From Gordius sp. MW1 (taxonomy: Eukaryota > Nematomorpha > Gordioida > Gordea > Gordiidae): a stretch of DNA of 64,000 nt. This document shows positions 50,451-63,841 of this stretch, one piece after another. A program made the translations under genes and the position numbers. The stretch spans positions 15,074,060 through 15,138,059 of the forward strand of contig OZ038529.1 of the NCBI GenBank assembly GCA_964036665.1, read 5' to 3'. Every line of letters begins with the position of its first letter. Position 1 is the stretch's first letter. The notes below the pieces were generated by a model, which worked only from the letters and a program-made list of their open reading frames with translations, was not told the origin of the DNA and did no database searches.

Positions 50451-52171
50451 ACGTTGCGATACAACAAACTAATCGCAACAATAAAACGTTGTCTTTTGTC
50501 AAAATGATAGTTCTCGCAGCTTAAAACCTCTTTTCGGAAGTCAATCGAGGATAATAGGATTCTCAAATTGGCTTACTTTTATATATTTTTTCATGCTCTT
50601 TCACATAGAATCGAAAAAAATAAATATTTTTACCTCAAAATTTTTCACATATTTTTCTTTCAACCGTATGCATCCGATGAAAGTTGTCGTTTTCAGACGT
50701 GGTTTCGATGATAAAAAGTAAAAATTTATCAGAATTAGAAAACTATTACTTTAAAATCATGATCGCATAGTGCATTTTTGAAAAATTAAGCACTCACGTT
50801 GCGATACAACAAACTAATCGCAACAATAAAACGTTGTCTTTTGTCAAAATGATAGTTCTCGCAGCTTAAAACCTCTTTTCGGAAGTCAATCGAGGATAAT
50901 AGGATTCTAAAATTGGCTTACTTTTATATATTTTTTCATGCTCTTTCACATAGAATCGAAAAAAATAAATATTTTTACCTCAAAATTTTCACATATTTTT
51001 CTTTGAACCGTATGCATCCGATGAAAGTTGTCGTTTTCAGACGTGGTTTCGATGATAAAAAGTAAAAATTTATCAGAATCAGAAAACTATTACTTCAAAA
51101 TCATGATCGCATAGTGCATTTTTTAAAAATTAAGCACTCACGTTGCGATACAACAAACTAATCGCAACAATAAAACGTTGTCTGTCAAAATGATAGTTTT
51201 CGCAGCTTAAAACCTCTTTTCGGAAGTCAATCGAGGATAATAGGATTCTCAAATTGGCTTACTTTTATATATTTTTTTATTCTCTTTCACATAGAATCGA
51301 AAAAAATAAATATTTTTACCTCGAAATTTTTCTCATATTTTTCTTTGAACCGTATGCATCCGATGAAAGTTGTCGTTTTCAGACGTGGTTTCGATGATAA
51401 AAAGAAAAAATTTATCAGAATCAGAAAACTATTACTTTAAAATCATGATCGCATAGTGCATTTTTGGAAAATTAAGCACTCACGTTGCGATACAACAAAC
51501 TAATCGCAACAATAAAACGTTGTCTTTTGTCAAAATGATAGTTCTCGCAGCTTAAAACCTCTTTTCGGAAGTCAATCGAGGATAATAGGATTCTCAAATT
51601 GGCTTACTTTTATATATTTTTTCATGGTGTTTCACATAGAATCGAAAAAAATAAATATTTTTACCTCAAAATTTTTCACATATTTTTCTTTGAACCGTAT
51701 TCATCCGATGAAAGATGTCGTATTCAGACGTGGTTTCTATGATCCCAAGTAAACATTTATCAGAATCTGAAAACTATTACTTTGAAATCATGATCGCATA
51801 GTGCATTTTTGGAAAATTAAGCACTCACGTTGCGATACAACAAACTAATCGCAACAATAAAACGTTGTCTTTTGTCAAAATGATAGTTCTCGCAGCTTAA
51901 AACCTCTTTTCGGAAGTCAATCGAGGATAATAGGATTCTCAAATTGGCTTACTTTTATATATTTTTTCATGCTCTTTCACATAGAATCGAAAAAAATAAA
52001 TATTTTTACCTCGAAATTTTTCTCATATTTTTCTTTGAACCGTATGCATCCGATGAAAGTTGTCGTTTTCAGACGTGGTTTCGATGATAAAAAGTAAAAA
52101 TTTATCAGAATCAGAAAACTATTACTTTAAAATCATGATCGCATAGTGCATTTTTGGAAAATTAAGCACTC
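50451..52171 (-). repeat. Five-monomer HOR, copy 4 of 4 (1721 bp)
   Basis: Landmarks 50796, 51140, 51482, 51827 and 52172, each exactly 1721 bp after copy 3, so copies 3 and 4 are a young tandem pair. Confidence 0.92.
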
Positions 52172-53893
52172 ACGTTGCGATACAACAAACTAATCGCAAC
52201 AATAAAACGTTGTCTTTTGTCAAAATGATAGTTCTCGCAGCTTAAAACCTCTTTTCGGAAGTCAATCGAGGATAATAGGATTCTCAAATTGGCTTACTTT
52301 TATATATTTTTTCATGCTCTTTCACATAGAATCGAAAAAAATAAATATTTTTACCTCAAAATTTTTCACATATTTTTCTTTGAACCGTATTCATCCGATG
52401 AAAGATGTCGTATTCAGACGTGGTTTCTATGATCCCAAGTAAAAATTTATCAGAATCTGAAAACTATTACTTTGAAATCATGATCGCATAGAGCCATTTT
52501 CAAAAATTAAGCACTCACGTTGCGATACAACAAACTAATCGCAACAATAAAACGTTGTCTTTTGTCAAAATGATAGTTCTCGTAGCTTAAAACCTCTTTT
52601 CGGAAGTCAATCGAGGATAATAGGATTCTCAAATTGGCTTACTTTTATATATTTTTTCATGCTCTTTCACATAGAATCGAAAAAAATAAATATTTTTACC
52701 TCGAAATTTTTCTCATATTTTTCTTTGAATCGTATGCATCCGATGAAAGTTGTCGTTTTCAGACGTGGTTTCGATGATAAAAAGTAAAAATTTATCAGAA
52801 TCAGAAAACTATTACTTTAAAATCATGATCGCATAGTGCATTTTTGGAAAATTAAGCACTCACGTTGCGATACAACAAACTAATCGCAACAATAAAACGT
52901 TGTCTTTTGTCAAAATGATAGTTCTCGCAGAAAACCTCTTTTCGGAAGTCAATCGAGGATAATAGGATTCTCAAATTGGCTTACTTTTATATATTTTTTC
53001 ATGCTCTTTCACATAGAATCGAAAAAAATAAATATTTTTACCTCAAAATTTTTCACATATTTTTCTTTCAACCGTATGCATCCGATGAAAGTTGTCGTTT
53101 TCAGACGTGGTTTCGATGATAAAAAGTAAAAATTTATCAGAATTAGAAAACTATTACTTTAAAATCATGATCGCATAGTGCATTTTTGAAAAATTAAGCA
53201 CTCACGTTGCGATACAACAAACTAATCGCAACAATAAAACGTTGTCTTTTGTCAAAATGATAGTTCTCGCAGCTTAAAACCTCTTTTCGGAAGTCAATCG
53301 AGGATAATAGGATTCTAAAATTGGCTTACTTTTATATATTTTTTCATGCTCTTTCACATAGAATCGAAAAAAATTAATATTTTTACCTCAAAATTTTTCA
53401 CATATTTTTCTTTCAACCGTATGCATCCGATGAAAGTTGTCGTTTTCAGACGTGGTTTCGATGATAAAAAGTAAAAATTTATCAGAATCAGAAAACTATT
53501 ACTTTAAAATCATGATCGCATAGTGCATTTTTGAAAAATTAAGCACTCACGTTGCGATACAACAAACTAATCGCAACAATAAAACGTTGTCTTTTGTCAA
53601 AATGATAGTTCTCGCAGCTTAAAACCTCTTTTCGGAAGTCAATCGAGGATAATAGGATTCTCAAATTGGCTTACTTTTATATATTTTTTCATGCTCTTTC
53701 ACATAGAATCGAAAAAAATAAATATTTTTACCTCAAAATTTTTCACATATTTTTCTTTGAACCGTATTCATCCGATGAAAGATGTCGTATTCAGACGTGG
53801 TTTCTATGATCCCAAGTAAAAATTTATCAGAATCTGAAAACTATTACATTGAAATCATGATCGCATAGAGCCATTTTCAAAAATTAAGCACTC

Positions 53894-54225
53894 ACGTTGC
53901 GATACAACAAACTAATAGCAACAATAAAACGTTGTCTTTTGTAATGATAGTTTTCGCAGCTTAAAACCTCTTTTCGGAAGTCAATCGAGGATAATAGGAT
54001 TCTCAAATTGGCTTACTTTTATATATTTTTTCATGCTCTTTCACAAAGAATCGAAAAAAATAAATATTTTTACCTCAAAATTTTTCACATACTTTTCTTT
54101 CAACCGTATGCATCCGATGAAAGTTGTCGTTTTCAGACGTGGTTGCGATGATAAAAAGTAAAAATTTATCAGAATCAACTTTAAAATCATGATCGCATAG
54201 TGCATTTTTGAAGAATTAAGCACTC
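53894..54225 (-). repeat. Shortened monomer (332 bp)
   Basis: Two losses: 3 bp at TTTTGTAATGATAG (53940) and 10 bp at GAATCAACTTTAAAATC (54173). The first is shared, together with CTAATAGCAAC, with the monomer at 56284. The second is private. Confidence 0.88.
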
Positions 54226-54229
54226 ACGT

Positions 54230-56040
54230 TGCGATACAACAAACTAATCGCAACAATAAAACGTTGTCTTTTGTCAAAATGATAGTTCTCGCAGCTTAAA
54301 ACCTCTTTTCGGAAGTCAATCGAGGATAATAGGATTCTAAAATTGGCTTACTTTTATATATTTTTTCATGCTCTTTCACATAGAATCGAAAAAAATGAAT
54401 ATTTTTACCTCAAAATTTTTCACATATTTTTCTTTGAACCGTATTCATCCGATGAAAGATGTCGTTTTCAGACGTGGTTTCTATGATCCCAAGTAAAAAT
54501 TAGAATCTGAAAACTATTACTTTGAAATCATGATCGCATAGAGCTATTTTCATAAATTAAGCACTCACGTTGCGATACAAAAAACTAATCGCAACAATAA
54601 AACGTTGTCTTTTGTCAAAATGATAGTTCTCGCAGCTTAAAACCTCTTTTCGGAAGTCAATCGAGGATAATAGGATTCTCAAATTGGCTTACTTTTATAT
54701 ATTTTTTCATGCTCTTTCACATAGAATCAAAAAAAAAAATATTTTTACCTCAAAATTTTTTACATATTTTTCTTTGAACCGTATTCATCCGATGAAAGAT
54801 GTCGTTTTCAGACGTGGTTTCTATGATCCCAAGTAAAAATTTTAAAGAATCTGAAAACTATTACTTTGAAATCATGATCGCATAGAGCCATTTTCATAAA
54901 TTAAGCACTCACGTTGCGATACAACAAACTAATCGCAACAATAAAACGTTGTCTTTTGTCAAAATGATAGTTCTCGCAGCTTAAAACCTCTTTTCGGAAG
55001 TCAATCGAGGATAATAGGATTCTCAAATTAACTTACTTTTATATATTTTTTCATGCTCTTTCACAAAGAATCGAAAAAAATAAATATTTTTACCTCAAAA
55101 TTTTTCACATACTTTTCTTTCAACCGTATGCATCCGATGAAAGTTGTCGTTTTCAGACGTGGTTTCGATGATAAAAAGTAAAAATTTATCAGAATCAGAA
55201 AACTATTACTTTAAAATCATGATCGCATAGTGCATTTTTGAAAAATTAAGCACTCACGTTGCGATACAACAAACTAATCGCAACAATAAAACGTTGTCTT
55301 TTGTCAAAATGATAGTTCTCGCAGCTTAAAACCTCTTTTCGGAAGTCAATCGAGGATAATAGGATTCTCAAATTGGCTTACTTTTATATATTTTTTCATG
55401 CTCTTTCACATAGAATCAAAAAAAAAATATTTTTACCTCGAAATTTTTCACATATTTTTCTTTGAACCGTATTCATCCGATGAAAGTTGTCGTTTTCAGA
55501 CGTGGTTTCGATGATAAAAAGTAAAAATTTATCAGAATCAGAAAACTATTACTTTAAAATCATGATCGCATAGTGCATTTTTGGAAAATTAAGCACTCAC
55601 GTTGCGATACAACAAACTAATCGCAACAATAAAACGTTGTCTTTTGTCAAAATGATAGTTCTCGCAGCTTAAAACCTCTTTTCGGAAAACAATCGAGGAT
55701 AATAGGATTCTCAAATTGGCTTACTTTTATATATTTTTTCATGCTCTTTCACATAGAATCGAAAAAAATAAATATTTTTACCTCAAAATTTTCACATATT
55801 TTCTTTGAACCGTATGCATCCGATGAAAGTTGTCGTTTTCAGACGTGGTTTCGATGATAAAAAGTAAAAATTTATCAGAATTATAAAACTATTACTTCAA
55901 AATCATGATCGCATAGTGCATTTTTTAAAAATTAAGCACTCACGTTGCGATACAACAAACTAATCGCAACAATAAAACGTTGTCTGTCAAAATGATAGTT
56001 TTCGCAGCTTAAAACCTCTTTTCGGAAGTCAATCGAGGAT
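54230..56040 (-). repeat. Block repeated 5.84 kb downstream, first copy
   Basis: Landmarks 54567, 54911, 55256, 55599 and 55942 match 60410, 60751, 61094, 61437 and 61781 (offset 5838-5843 bp, 17 monomers). Shared rare states: AAAAAATGAATATT, CGATACAAAAAACTAATCG, the A run in AATCAAAAAAAAAAATATT, AAATTTTTTACAT, AAATTTTAAAGAATC, CAAATTAACTTAC and CACAAAGAATCG. Confidence 0.9.
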
Positions 56041-56625
56041 AATAGGATTCTCAAATTGGCTTACTTTTATATATTTTTTCATGCTCTTTCACATAGAATC
56101 GAAAAAAATAAATATTTTTACCTCAAAATTTTTCACATATTTTTCTTTGAACCGTATTCATCCGATGAAAGATGTCGTATTCAGACGTGGTTTCTATGAT
56201 CCCAAGTAAAAATTTATCAGAATCTGAAAACTATTACTTTGAAATCATGATCGCATAGTGCATTTTTGAAAAATTAAGCACTCACGTTGCGATACAACAA
56301 ACTAATAGCAACAATAAAACGTTGTCTTTTGTAATGATAGTTCTCGCAGCTTAAAACCTCTTTTCGGAAGTCAATCGAGGATAATAGGATTCTCAAATTG
56401 GCTTACTTTTATATATTTTTTCATGCTCTTTCACAAAGAATCGAAAAAAATAAATATTTTTACCTCGAAATTTTTCACATATTTTTCTTTGAACCGTATG
56501 CATCCGATGAAAGTTGTCGTTTTCAGACGTGGTTTCGATGATAAAAAGTAAAAATTTATCAGAATCAGAAAACTATTACTTCAAAATCATGATCGCATAG
56601 TGCATTTTTGAAAAATTAAGCACTC

Positions 56626-57660
56626 ACGTTGCGATACAACAAACTAATCGCAACAATAAAACGTTGTCTTTTGTCAAAATGATAGTTCTCGCAGCTTAAA
56701 ACCTCTTTTCGGAAGTCAATCGAGGATAATAGGATTCTCAAATTGGCTTACTTTTATATATTTTTTCATGCTCTTTCACATAGAATCGAAAAAAATAAAT
56801 ATTTTTACCTCAAAATTTTTCACATATTTTTCTTTGAACCGTATTCATCCGATGAAAGATGTCGTATTCAGACGTAATTTCTATGATCCCAAGTAAAAAT
56901 TTATCAGAATCTGAAAACTATTACTTTGAAATCATGATCGCATAGAGCCATTTTCAAAAATTAAGCACTCACGTTGCGATACAACAAACTAATCGCAACA
57001 ATAAAACGTTGTCTTTTGTCAAAATGATAGTTCTCGCAGCTTAAAACCTCTTTTCGGAAGTCAATCGAGGATAATAGGATTCTCAAATTGGCTTACTTTT
57101 ATATATTTTTTTATGCTCTTTCACATAGAATCGAAAAAAATAAATATTTTTACCTCAAAATTTTTCACATATTTTTCTTTCAACCGTATGCATCCGATGA
57201 AAGTTGTCGTTTTCAGACGTCGTTTCGATGATAAAAAGTTAAAATTTATCAGAATTAGAAAACTATTACTTTAAAATCATGATCGCATAGTGCATTTTTG
57301 AAAAATTAAGCACTCACGTTGCGATACAACAAACTAATCGCAACAATAAAACGTTGTCTTTTGTCAAAATGATAGTTTTCGCAGCTTAAAACCTCTTTTC
57401 GGAAGTCAATCGAGGATAAAAGGATTCTCAAATTGGCTTTCTTTTATATATTTTTTCATGCTCTTTCACATAGAATCGAAAAAAATAAATATTTTTACCT
57501 CAAAATTTTTCACATATTTTTCTTTGAACCGTATTCATCCGATGAAAGATGTCGTATTCAGACGTAATTTCTATGATCCCAAGTAAAAATTTATCAGAAT
57601 CTGAAAACTATTACTTTGAAATCATGATCGCATAGAGCCATTTTCAAAAATTAAGCACTC
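56626..57660 (-). repeat. Dimer repeat with GACGTAATTTC mark (690 bp)
   Basis: GACGTAATTTCTATGATCC occurs at 56871 and 57561, 690 bp apart, and again at 63058 (5497 bp, 16 monomers, further on). Between the first two lies an A-type monomer with CAGACGTCGTTTC and AAAGTTAAAATTT, so this is another AB dimer. Confidence 0.82.
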
Positions 57661-58005
57661 ACGTTGCGATACAACAAACTAATCGCAACAATAAAACGTT
57701 GTCTTTTGTCAAAATGATAGTTCTCGCAGCTTAAAACCTCTTTTCGGAAGTCAATCGAGGATAATAGGATTCTCAAATTGGCTTACTTTTATATATTTTT
57801 TTATGCTCTTTCACATAGAATCGAAAAAAATAAATATTTTTACCTCAAAATTTTTCACATATTTTTCTTTCAACCGTATGCATCCGATGAAAGTTGTCGT
57901 TTTCAGACGTGGTTTCGATGATAAAAAGTAAAAATTTATCAGAATCAGAAAACTATTACTTTAAAATCATGATCGCATAGTGCATTTTTGAAAAATTAAG
58001 CACTC

Positions 58006-58690
58006 ACGTTGCGATACAACAAACTAATCGCAACAATAAAACGTTGTCTTTTGTCAAAATGATAGTTCTCGCAGCTTACAACCTCTTTTCGGAAGTCAAT
58101 CGAGGATAATAGGATTCTCAAATTGGCTTACTTTTATATATTTTTTCATGCTCTTTCACATAGAATCGAAAAAAATAAATATTTTTACCTCAAAATTTTC
58201 ACATATTTTTCTTTGAACCGTATGCATCCGATGAAAGTTGTCGTTTTCAGACGTGGTTTCGATGATAAAAAGTAAAAATTTATCAGAATTATAAAACTAT
58301 TACTTCAAAATCATGATCGCATAGTGCATTTTTTAAAAATTAAGCACTCACGTTGCGATACAACAAACTAATCGCAACAATAAAACGTTGTCTGTCAAAA
58401 TGATAGTTTTCGCAGCTTAAAACCTCTTTTCGGAAGTCAATCGAGGATAATAGGATTCTCAAATTGGTTTACTTTTATATATTTTTTCATGCTCTTTCAC
58501 ATAGAATCGAAAAAAATAAATATTTTTACCTCAAAATTTTCACATATTTTTCTTTGAACCGTATGCATCCGATGAAAGTTGTCGTTTTCAGACGTGGTTT
58601 CGATGATAAAAAGTAAAAATTTATCAGAATTATAAAACTATTACTTCAAAATCATGATCGCATAGTGCATTTTTTAAAAATTAAGCACTC
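58006..58690 (-). repeat. Recent single-monomer tandem duplication
   Basis: Adjacent monomers at landmarks 58350 and 58691 share every rare state of this type: CAAAATTTTCACAT, GAATTATAAAACT, TTTTTTAAAAATT and CGTTGTCTGTC. They differ by a base such as TTGGTTTAC (58464). The spacing is 341 bp because both lack the TTTT of CTTTTGTC. Confidence 0.85.
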
Positions 58691-59500
58691 ACGTTGCGAT
58701 ACAACAAACTAATCGCAACAATAAAACGTTGTCTGTCAAAATGATAGTTTTCGCAGCTTAAAACCTCTTTTCGGAAGTCAATCGAGGATAATAGGATTCT
58801 CAAATTGGCTTACTTTTATATATTTTTTCATGCTCTTTCACATAGAATCGAAAAAAATAAATATTTTTACCTCAAAATTTTTCACATATTTTTCTTTGAA
58901 CCGTATTCATCCGATGAAAGATGTCGTATTCAGACGTGGTTTCTATGATCCCAAGTAAAAATTTATCAGAATCTTAAAACTATTACTTTGAAATCATGAT
59001 CGCATAGAGCCATTTTCAAAAATTAAGCACTCACGTTGCGATACAACAAACTAATCGCAACAATAAAACGTTGTCTTTTGTCAAAATGATAGTTCTCGCA
59101 GCTTAAAACCTCTTTTCAGAAGTCAATCGAGGATAATAGGATTCTCAAATTGGCTTACTTTTATATATTTTTCCATTCTCTTTCACATAAAATCGAAAAA
59201 AATAAATATTTTTACCTCGAAATTTTTTACATATTTTTCTTTGAACCGTATGCATCCGATGAAAGTTGTCGTTTTCAGACGTGGTTTCGATGATAAAAAG
59301 TAAAAATTTATCAGAATCAGAAAACTATTACTTCAAAATCATGATCGCATAGTGCATTTTTGAAAAATTAAGCACTCACGTTGCGATACAACAAACTAAT
59401 CGCAACAATAAAACGTTGTCTTTTGTCAAAATGATAGTTCTCGCAGCTTAAAACCTCTTTTCGGAAGTCAATCGAGGATAATAGGATTTTCAAATTGGCT
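58500..59500 (-). repeat. Three-monomer block repeated 3090 bp downstream
   Basis: Landmarks 58691, 59033 and 59378 match 61781, 62123 and 62468 at exactly 3090 bp (9 monomers). Marks: GAATCTTAAAACT, CTTTTCAGAAG, TTTTTCCATTCTC, CATAAAATCG and GGATTTTCAAATTGG. Confidence 0.9.
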
Positions 59501-60229
59501 TACTTTTATATATTTTTTCATGCTCTTTCACATAGAATCGAAAAAAATAAATATTTTTACCTCAAAATTTTTCACATATTTTTCTTTGAACCGTATTCAT
59601 CCGATGAAAGATGTCGTATTCAGACGTGGTTTCTATGATCCCAAGTAAAAATTTATCAGAATCTTAAAACTATTACTTTGAAATCATGATCGCATAGAGC
59701 CATTTTCAAAAATTAAGCACTCACGTTGCGATACAACAAACTAATCGCAACAATAAAACGTTGTCTTTTGTCAAAATGATAGTTCTGGCAGATTAAAACC
59801 TCTTTTCGGAAGTCAATCGAGGATAATAGGATTCTCAAATTGGCTTACTTTTATATATTTTTTCATGCTCTTTCACATAGAATCGAAAAAAATAAATATT
59901 TTTACCTCAAAATTTTTCACATATTTTTCTTTCAACCGTATGCATCCGATGAAAGTTGTCGTTTTCAGACGTCGTTTCGATGATAAAAAGTAAAAATTTA
60001 TCAGAATTAGAAAACTATTACTTTAAAATCATGATCGCATATTGCATTTTTGAAAAATTCGGCACTCACGTTGCGATACAACAAACTAATCGCAACAATA
60101 AAACGTTGTCTTTTGTCAAAATGAATAGTGTTGGCAGCTTAAAACTTCTTTTCGGAAGTAAATCGAGGATAATAGGATTCTCAAATTGGCTTACTTTTAT
60201 ATATTTTTTCATGCTCTTTCACATAGAAT

Positions 60230-61880
60230 CGCAAAAAATGAATATTTTTACCTCAAAATTTTTCACATATTTTTCTTTGAACCGTATTCATCCGATGAAA
60301 GATGTCGTTTTCAGACGTGGTTTCTATGATCCCAAGTAAAAATTAGAATCTGAAAACTATTACTTTGAAATCATGATCGCATAGAGCTATTTTCATAAAT
60401 TAAGCACTCACGTTGCGATACAAAAAACTAATCGCAACAATAAAACGTTGTCTTTTGTCAAAATGATAGTTCTCGCATAAAACCTCTTTTCGGAAGTCAA
60501 TCGAGGATAATAGGATTCTCAAATTGGCTTACTTTTATATATTTTTTCATGCTCTTTCACATAGAATCAAAAAAAAAAATATTTTTACCTCAAAATTTTT
60601 TACATATTTTTCTTTGAACCGTATTCATCCGATGAAAGATGTCGTTTTCAGACGTGGTTTCTATGATCCTAAGTAAAAATTTTAAAGAATCTGAAAACTA
60701 TTACTTTGAAATCATGATCGCATAGAGCCATTTTCATAAATTAAGCACTCACGTTGCGATACAACAAACTAATCGCAACAATAAAACGTTGTTTTGTCAA
60801 AATGATAGTTCTCGCAGCTTAAAACCTCTTTTCGGAAGTCAATCGAGGATAATAGGATTCTCAAATTAACTTACTTTTATATATTTTTTCATGCTCTTTC
60901 ACAAAGAATCGAAAAAAATAAATATTTTTACCTCAAAATTTTTCACATACTTTTCTTTCAACCGTATGCATCCGATGAAAGTTGTCGTTTTCAGACGTGG
61001 TTTCGATGATAAAAAGTAAAAATTTATCAGAATCAGAAAACTATTACTTTAAAATCATGATCGCATAGTGCATTTTTGAAAAATTAAGCACTCACGTTGC
61101 GATACAACAAACTAATCGCAACAATAAAACGTTGTCTTTTGTCAAAATGATAGTTCTCGCAGCTTAAAACCTCTTTTCGGAAGTCAATCGAGGATAATAG
61201 GATTCTCAAATTGGCTTACTTTTATATATTTTTTCATGCTCTTTCACATAGAATCAAAAAAAAAATATTTTTACCTCGAAATTTTTCACATATTTTTCTT
61301 TGAACCGTATTCATCCGATGAAAGTTGTCGTTTTCAGACGTGGTTTCGATGATAAAAAGTAAAAATTTATCAGAATCAGAAAAGTATTACTTTAAAATCA
61401 TGATCGCATAGTGCATTTTTGGAAAATTAAGCACTCACGTTGCGATACAACAAACTAATCGCAACAATAAAACGTTGTCTTTTGTCAAAATGATAGTTCT
61501 CGCAGCTTAAAACCTCTTTTCGGAAGTCAATCGAGGATAATAGGATTCTCAAATTGGCTTACTTTTATATATTTTTTCATGCTCTTTCACATAGAATCGA
61601 AAAAAATAAATATTTTTACCTCAAAATTTTCACATATTTTTCTTTGAACCGTATGCATCCGATGAAAGTTGTCGTTTTCAGACGTGGTTTCGATGATAAA
61701 AAGTAAAAATTTATCAGAATTATAAAACTATTACTTCAAAATCATGATCGCATAGTGCATTTTTTAAAAATTAAGCACTCACGTTGCGATACAACAAACT
61801 AATCGCAACAATAAAACGTTGTCTGTCAAAATGATAGTTTTCGCAGCTTAAAACCTCTTTTCGGAAGTCAATCGAGGATA
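60230..61880 (-). repeat. Block repeated from 54.2-56.0 kb, second copy
   Basis: Private changes against the first copy: a 5-bp loss at CTCGCATAAAACC (60473), 2-3 bp lost at CGTTGTTTTGTC (60787), GATCCTAAG (60666) and GAAAAGTATTAC (61378). Around 61780 its partner changes from the 5.84-kb to the 3.09-kb duplication, marking a recombination boundary. Confidence 0.9.
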
Positions 61881-63502
61881 ATAGGATTCTCAAATTGGCT
61901 TACTTTTATATATTTTTTCATGCTCTTTCACATAGAATCGAAAAAAATAAATATTTTTACCTCAAAATTTTTCACATATTTTTCTTTGAACCGTATTCAT
62001 CCGATGAAAGATGTCGTATTCAGACGTGGTTTCTATGATCCCAAGTAAAAATTTATCAGAATCTTAAAACTATTACTTTGAAATCATGATCGCATAGAGC
62101 CATTTTCAAAAATTAAGCACTCACGTTGCGATACAACAAACTAATCGCAACAATAAAACGTTGTCTTTTGTCAAAATGATAGTTCTCGCAGCTTAAAACC
62201 TCTTTTCAGAAGTCAATCGAGGATAATAGGATTCTCAAATTGGCTTACTTTTATATATTTTTCCATTCTCTTTCACATAAAATCGAAAAAAATAAATATT
62301 TTTACCTCGAAATTTTTTACATATTTTTCTTTGAACCGTATGCATCCGATGAAAGTTGTCGTTTTCAGACGTGGTTTCGATGATAAAAAGTAAAAATTTA
62401 TCAGAATCAGAAAACTATTACTTCAAAATCATGATCGCATAGTGCATTTTTGAAAAATTAAGCACTCACGTTGCGATACAACAAACTAATCGCAACAATA
62501 AAACGTTGTCTTTTGTCAAAATGATAGTTCTCGCAGCTTAAAACCTCTTTTCGGAAGTCAATCGAGGATAATAGGATTTTCAAATTGGCTTACTTTTATA
62601 TATTTTTTCATGCTCTTTCACATAGAATCGAAAAAAATAAATATTTTTACCTCGAAATTTTTCACATATTTTTCTTTGAACCGTATGCATCCGATGAAAG
62701 TTGTCGTTTTCAGACGTGGTTTCGATGATAAAAAGTAAAAATTTATCAGAATCAGAAAACTATTACTTCAAAATCATGATCGCATAGTGCATTTTTGAAA
62801 AATTAAGCACTCACGTTGCGATACAACAAACTAATCGCAACAATAAAACGTTGTCTTTTGTCAAAATGATAGTTCTCGCAGCTTAAAACCTCTTTTCGGA
62901 AGTCAATCGAGGATAATAGGATTCTCAAATTGGCTTACTTTTATATATTTTTTCATGCTCTTTCACATAGAATCGAAAAAAATAAATATTTTTACCTCAA
63001 AATTTTTCACATATTTTTCTTTGAACCGTATTCATCCGATGAAAGATGTCGTATTCAGACGTAATTTCTATGATCCCAAGTAAAAATTTATCAGAATCTG
63101 AAAACTATTACTTTGAAATCATGATCGCATAGAGCCATTTTCAAAAATTAAGCACTCACGTTGCGATACAACAAACTAATCGCAACAATAAAACGTTGTC
63201 TTTTGTCAAAATGATAGTTCTCGCAGCTTAAAACCTCTTTTCGGAAGTCAATCGAGGATAATAGGATTCTCAAATTGGCTTACTTTTATATATTTTTTTA
63301 TGCTCTTTCACATAGAATCGAAAAAAATAAATATTTTTACCTCAAAATTTTTCACATATTTTTCTTTCAACCGTATGCATCCGATGAAAGTTGTCGTTTT
63401 CAGACGTCATTTCGATGATAAAAAGTAAAAATTTATCAGAATTAGAAAACTATTACTTTAAAATCATGATCGCATAGTGCATTTTTGAAAAATTAAGCAC
63501 TC

Positions 63503-63841
63503 ACGTTGCGATACAACAAACTAATCGCAACAATAAAACGTTGTCTTTTGTCAAAATGAATAGTTCTGGCAGCTTAAAACCTCTTTTCGGAAGTAAATCG
63601 AGGATAATAGGATTCTCAAATTGGCTTACTTTTATATATTTTTTCATGCTCTTTCACATAGAATCTCAAAAAATTTTACCTCAAAATTTTTCACATATTT
63701 TTCTTTCAACCGTATGCATCCGATGAAAGTTGTCGTTTTCAGACGTGGTTTCGATGATAAAAAGTAAAAATTTATCAGAATCAGAAAACTATTACTTTAA
63801 AATCATGATCGCATAGTGCATTTTTGAAAAATTAAGCACAC
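63503..63841 (-). repeat. Shortened monomer (339 bp) near the right edge
   Basis: GAATCTCAAAAAATTTTACC at 63661 has lost part of the A/T-tract segment (normally AAAAAATAAATATTTTTACC). The monomer also has TTAAGCACACACG at 63834. The next, last monomer in the window shows GAGCATAATAGG and TTTTCAAATTGG. Confidence 0.85.

Noticed and set aside
59956-60339. Longest open frame, 127 codons on the + strand
   Set aside because: It runs across satellite monomer boundaries. The homologous frame in neighbouring monomers is interrupted by stops or frameshifts, and there is no domain, codon bias or start context. It is open only because of private indels.
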